A stretch of 6,375 bases of DNA from Lachnospiraceae bacterium. GTDB taxonomy: Bacteria > Bacillota_A > Clostridia > Lachnospirales > Lachnospiraceae. The position numbers and the translations under genes are program-made. The notes under the pieces were generated by a model. It did no database searches, had not been told where the DNA came from, and saw only the letters and a list, made by a program, of their open reading frames with translations. This document shows positions 5,405-6,375 of the stretch, piece after piece. The stretch covers positions 1 to 6,375 of the forward strand of contig JAIKXO010000236.1 of assembly GCA_024684065.1 (NCBI GenBank), read 5' to 3'. The first letter of the stretch is position 1; each line of letters starts with the position of its first letter.

Positions 5405-5437
5405 TAAGCGCACGATTTGCTTTGCAAATCGGCGCAG
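5394..5437 (+). repeat. Dispersed hairpin element, copy 2, ending at the surE ribosome binding site
   Basis: Second copy of the 44-base element found at 4522-4565. Its hairpin pairs GCGC-A-CGATTTGC (5408-5420) with GCAAATCGGCGC (5424-5435), with a TTT loop and one bulged A (5412). Relative to copy 1, two stem pairs have changed on both sides (4543/4557 G-C to 5415/5429 A-T, and 4545/4555 C-G to 5417/5427 T-A), so pairing is kept. It runs directly into the surE ribosome binding site. Confidence 0.7.
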
Positions 5438-5451
5438 AGAGGAGGATTATT

Positions 5452-6171
5452 ATGAGAATACTGGTTACAAATGATGACGGGATAGAGGCGGAAGGCCTTA
5501 AGCGGCTTGCGGAAATGGCAAAACGCTTCGGGGAGGTATGGGTGGTGGCGCCCGCTGAGCAGTGCAGCGCCATGTCCCAGCGCATCACCATCAGTGAGCC
5601 CGTTACAGTCAGTCCGGTACCGTTTTCAATAGATGCGGTCAAAGCTTTCACCGTATCAGGGACGCCGGCAGACTGCGTGAAGACGGCGTTTGGGTATCTG
5701 ATGAAGGATAAAATGCCGGACTGGGTTTTCTCGGGGATGAACTGGGGATTTAATGCCGGTTATGATATCGCATATTCAGGCACGGTGGGAGCGGCTATGG
5801 AGGCGGTCATGGAGGGAGTGCCCGCGATAGCGTTCTCAAATGACGCCGTGGATATGTATGAGGTCTCGGAGCGGTATATGGCGGAGATAGCGGAGACGCT
5901 TATGCAAAAGGAGAAGCTTAAAAGGGAGATATGGAACGTGAATTTCCCGGCCTGCCCTCTTTCAGAATGCGGCGGGATCGAGTGGGATGTTTCCGTAGAG
6001 ACGGCTCCGTATTATTATGGCGAATATAAAATAGAACATAAAGAGGATGGGAGTGTCATCCTGTCCGGGCGCGGTGTTTCCCGGCCGAAGCCGGAAAACA
6101 GTCTGAGTGATGTGGCGGTTCTGCATCAGAACAAGGTGGCTGTCGGAAAGATACGCTGCATGGTGCTGTAA
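5452..6171 (+). CDS. surE: 5'/3'-nucleotidase SurE
   Basis: SurE is a cytoplasmic metal-dependent phosphatase acting on nucleoside 5'- and 3'-monophosphates, in some species also short polyphosphate, and is linked to stationary-phase survival. The 239-residue protein has the family hallmarks: NDDG (7-10, metal ligands Asp8 and Asp9), Ser39 in AEQCSAMSQ, SGTPADCVK (69-77), SGMNWGFNAGYD (94-105, with Asn97 the likely further metal ligand), YSGTVGAAMEA (108-118) and NVNFP (162-166). The C-terminus (SDVAVLHQNKVAVGKIRCMVL) lacks the common TPL ending but the length is near normal. The ATG follows AGAGGAGG (5437-5444) by seven bases; the frame is open upstream to 5392, but that part is the hairpin element and has no ribosome binding site. 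It may be co-transcribed with fdhD across the 99-base hairpin gap. Confidence 0.93.
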   Translation: MRILVTNDDGIEAEGLKRLAEMAKRFGEVWVVAPAEQCSAMSQRITISEPVTVSPVPFSIDAVKAFTVSGTPADCVKTAFGYLMKDKMPDWVFSGMNWGFNAGYDIAYSGTVGAAMEAVMEGVPAIAFSNDAVDMYEVSERYMAEIAETLMQKEKLKREIWNVNFPACPLSECGGIEWDVSVETAPYYYGEYKIEHKEDGSVILSGRGVSRPKPENSLSDVAVLHQNKVAVGKIRCMVL

Positions 6172-6203
6172 ATCAGCATATGCAGTTTATACCGATCAGG
6201 CAT

Positions 6204-6215
6204 GTTCTGCAGAAC
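6204..6215. repeat. 12-base perfect palindrome after surE
   Basis: GTTCTGCAGAAC is a perfect palindrome with no loop, in the 72-base gap between surE and the next gene. Without a spacer it suits a dimeric protein site better than an RNA hairpin. No U-run follows, and no clear surE terminator was seen in this gap. Confidence 0.3.
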
Positions 6216-6243
6216 GGAGTATTTCCATAACTTAGTAAGGAAG

Positions 6244-6375
6244 ATGACGACAGAAAAAAATACAAGGCCGGGAAGCGGGATTTTAAACACACAGGATTAT
6301 GAGCTAAGGATAATAAAGAGCAGGCGCAAAACGATATCCCTGCAGATAAAAGATCAGGACACCGTTATCGTAAAA
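6244..6375 (+). CDS. YgjP-like zinc metallopeptidase (M48/DUF45), N-terminal part only
   Basis: The first 44 residues are visible before the window ends. The stretch ELRIIKSRRKTISLQIKDQD, followed by TVIVK, matches the N-terminal strand region of YgjP-like metal-dependent hydrolases (DUF45), where a Arg-Arg-Lys-Thr-hydrophobic pattern is typical. The HExxH zinc site lies further downstream in this family and cannot be checked. The ATG at 6244 follows AAGG (6237-6240) closely, by three bases. An in-frame ATG at 6202 is an alternative with no better ribosome binding site. It could be co-transcribed with surE, as the gap is short. Confidence 0.7.
   Translation, partial: MTTEKNTRPGSGILNTQDYELRIIKSRRKTISLQIKDQDTVIVK

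Noticed and set aside
5392..5451. Upstream in-frame start for surE
   Set aside because: The extra residues come from the hairpin element; NDDG is expected within the first ten residues, as given by ATG 5452.

Overview
The window looks like chromosomal DNA of an anaerobic Firmicute, most likely class Clostridia and perhaps Lachnospiraceae. The reasons are good AGGAGG-type ribosome binding sites, sigma-A promoters with 17-base spacers, and Clostridia-like protein families: a TipA-type MerR regulator, an aldo/keto reductase with two 4Fe-4S motifs, FdhD and a nucleotidase lipoprotein. The taxonomic call is inference. No tRNA, rRNA, CRISPR array, insertion sequence or phage gene was seen.

Layout. 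(1) 18-1008: a MerR/TipAS regulator gene on +, with a 19-base-spacer promoter directly upstream, an internal ribosome binding site that could make the ligand-binding domain alone, and a long terminator hairpin. (2) 1063-2967: a convergent gene on - for an exported, probably lipid-anchored, metallophosphatase/5'-nucleotidase of the UshA/CpdB type. (3) 2968-3376: a 409-base divergent intergenic region with a clear promoter facing each way, a perfect 11-base tandem repeat at the + promoter, and a leader of about 205 bases carrying a 43-base imperfect palindrome and a perfect 13-bp hairpin. (4) 3377-6171: three co-directional genes, aldo/keto reductase-ferredoxin fusion, fdhD and surE, separated by short gaps filled with hairpins. 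(5) 6244-6375: the start of a YgjP-like metallopeptidase gene, cut by the window edge.

How the genes may work together. The nucleotidase outside the membrane and SurE in the cytoplasm both belong to nucleotide phosphatase families, but they are on opposite strands and no shared regulation is visible. FdhD supplies sulfur to the molybdenum or tungsten cofactor of formate dehydrogenase, but no such enzyme lies in the window. The reductase beside it is a redox protein whose usual aldo/keto reductase catalytic residues are mostly replaced, so its substrate cannot be named.

Most notable signals. A 44-base element occurs in both gaps of the reductase-fdhD-surE cluster, with two compensating base-pair changes in its stem. 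The gap before surE holds three hairpins back to back. The reductase leader is strongly structured and matches no riboswitch class I could recognise. I did not find convincing evidence of a complete new biological system; these are the best leads.
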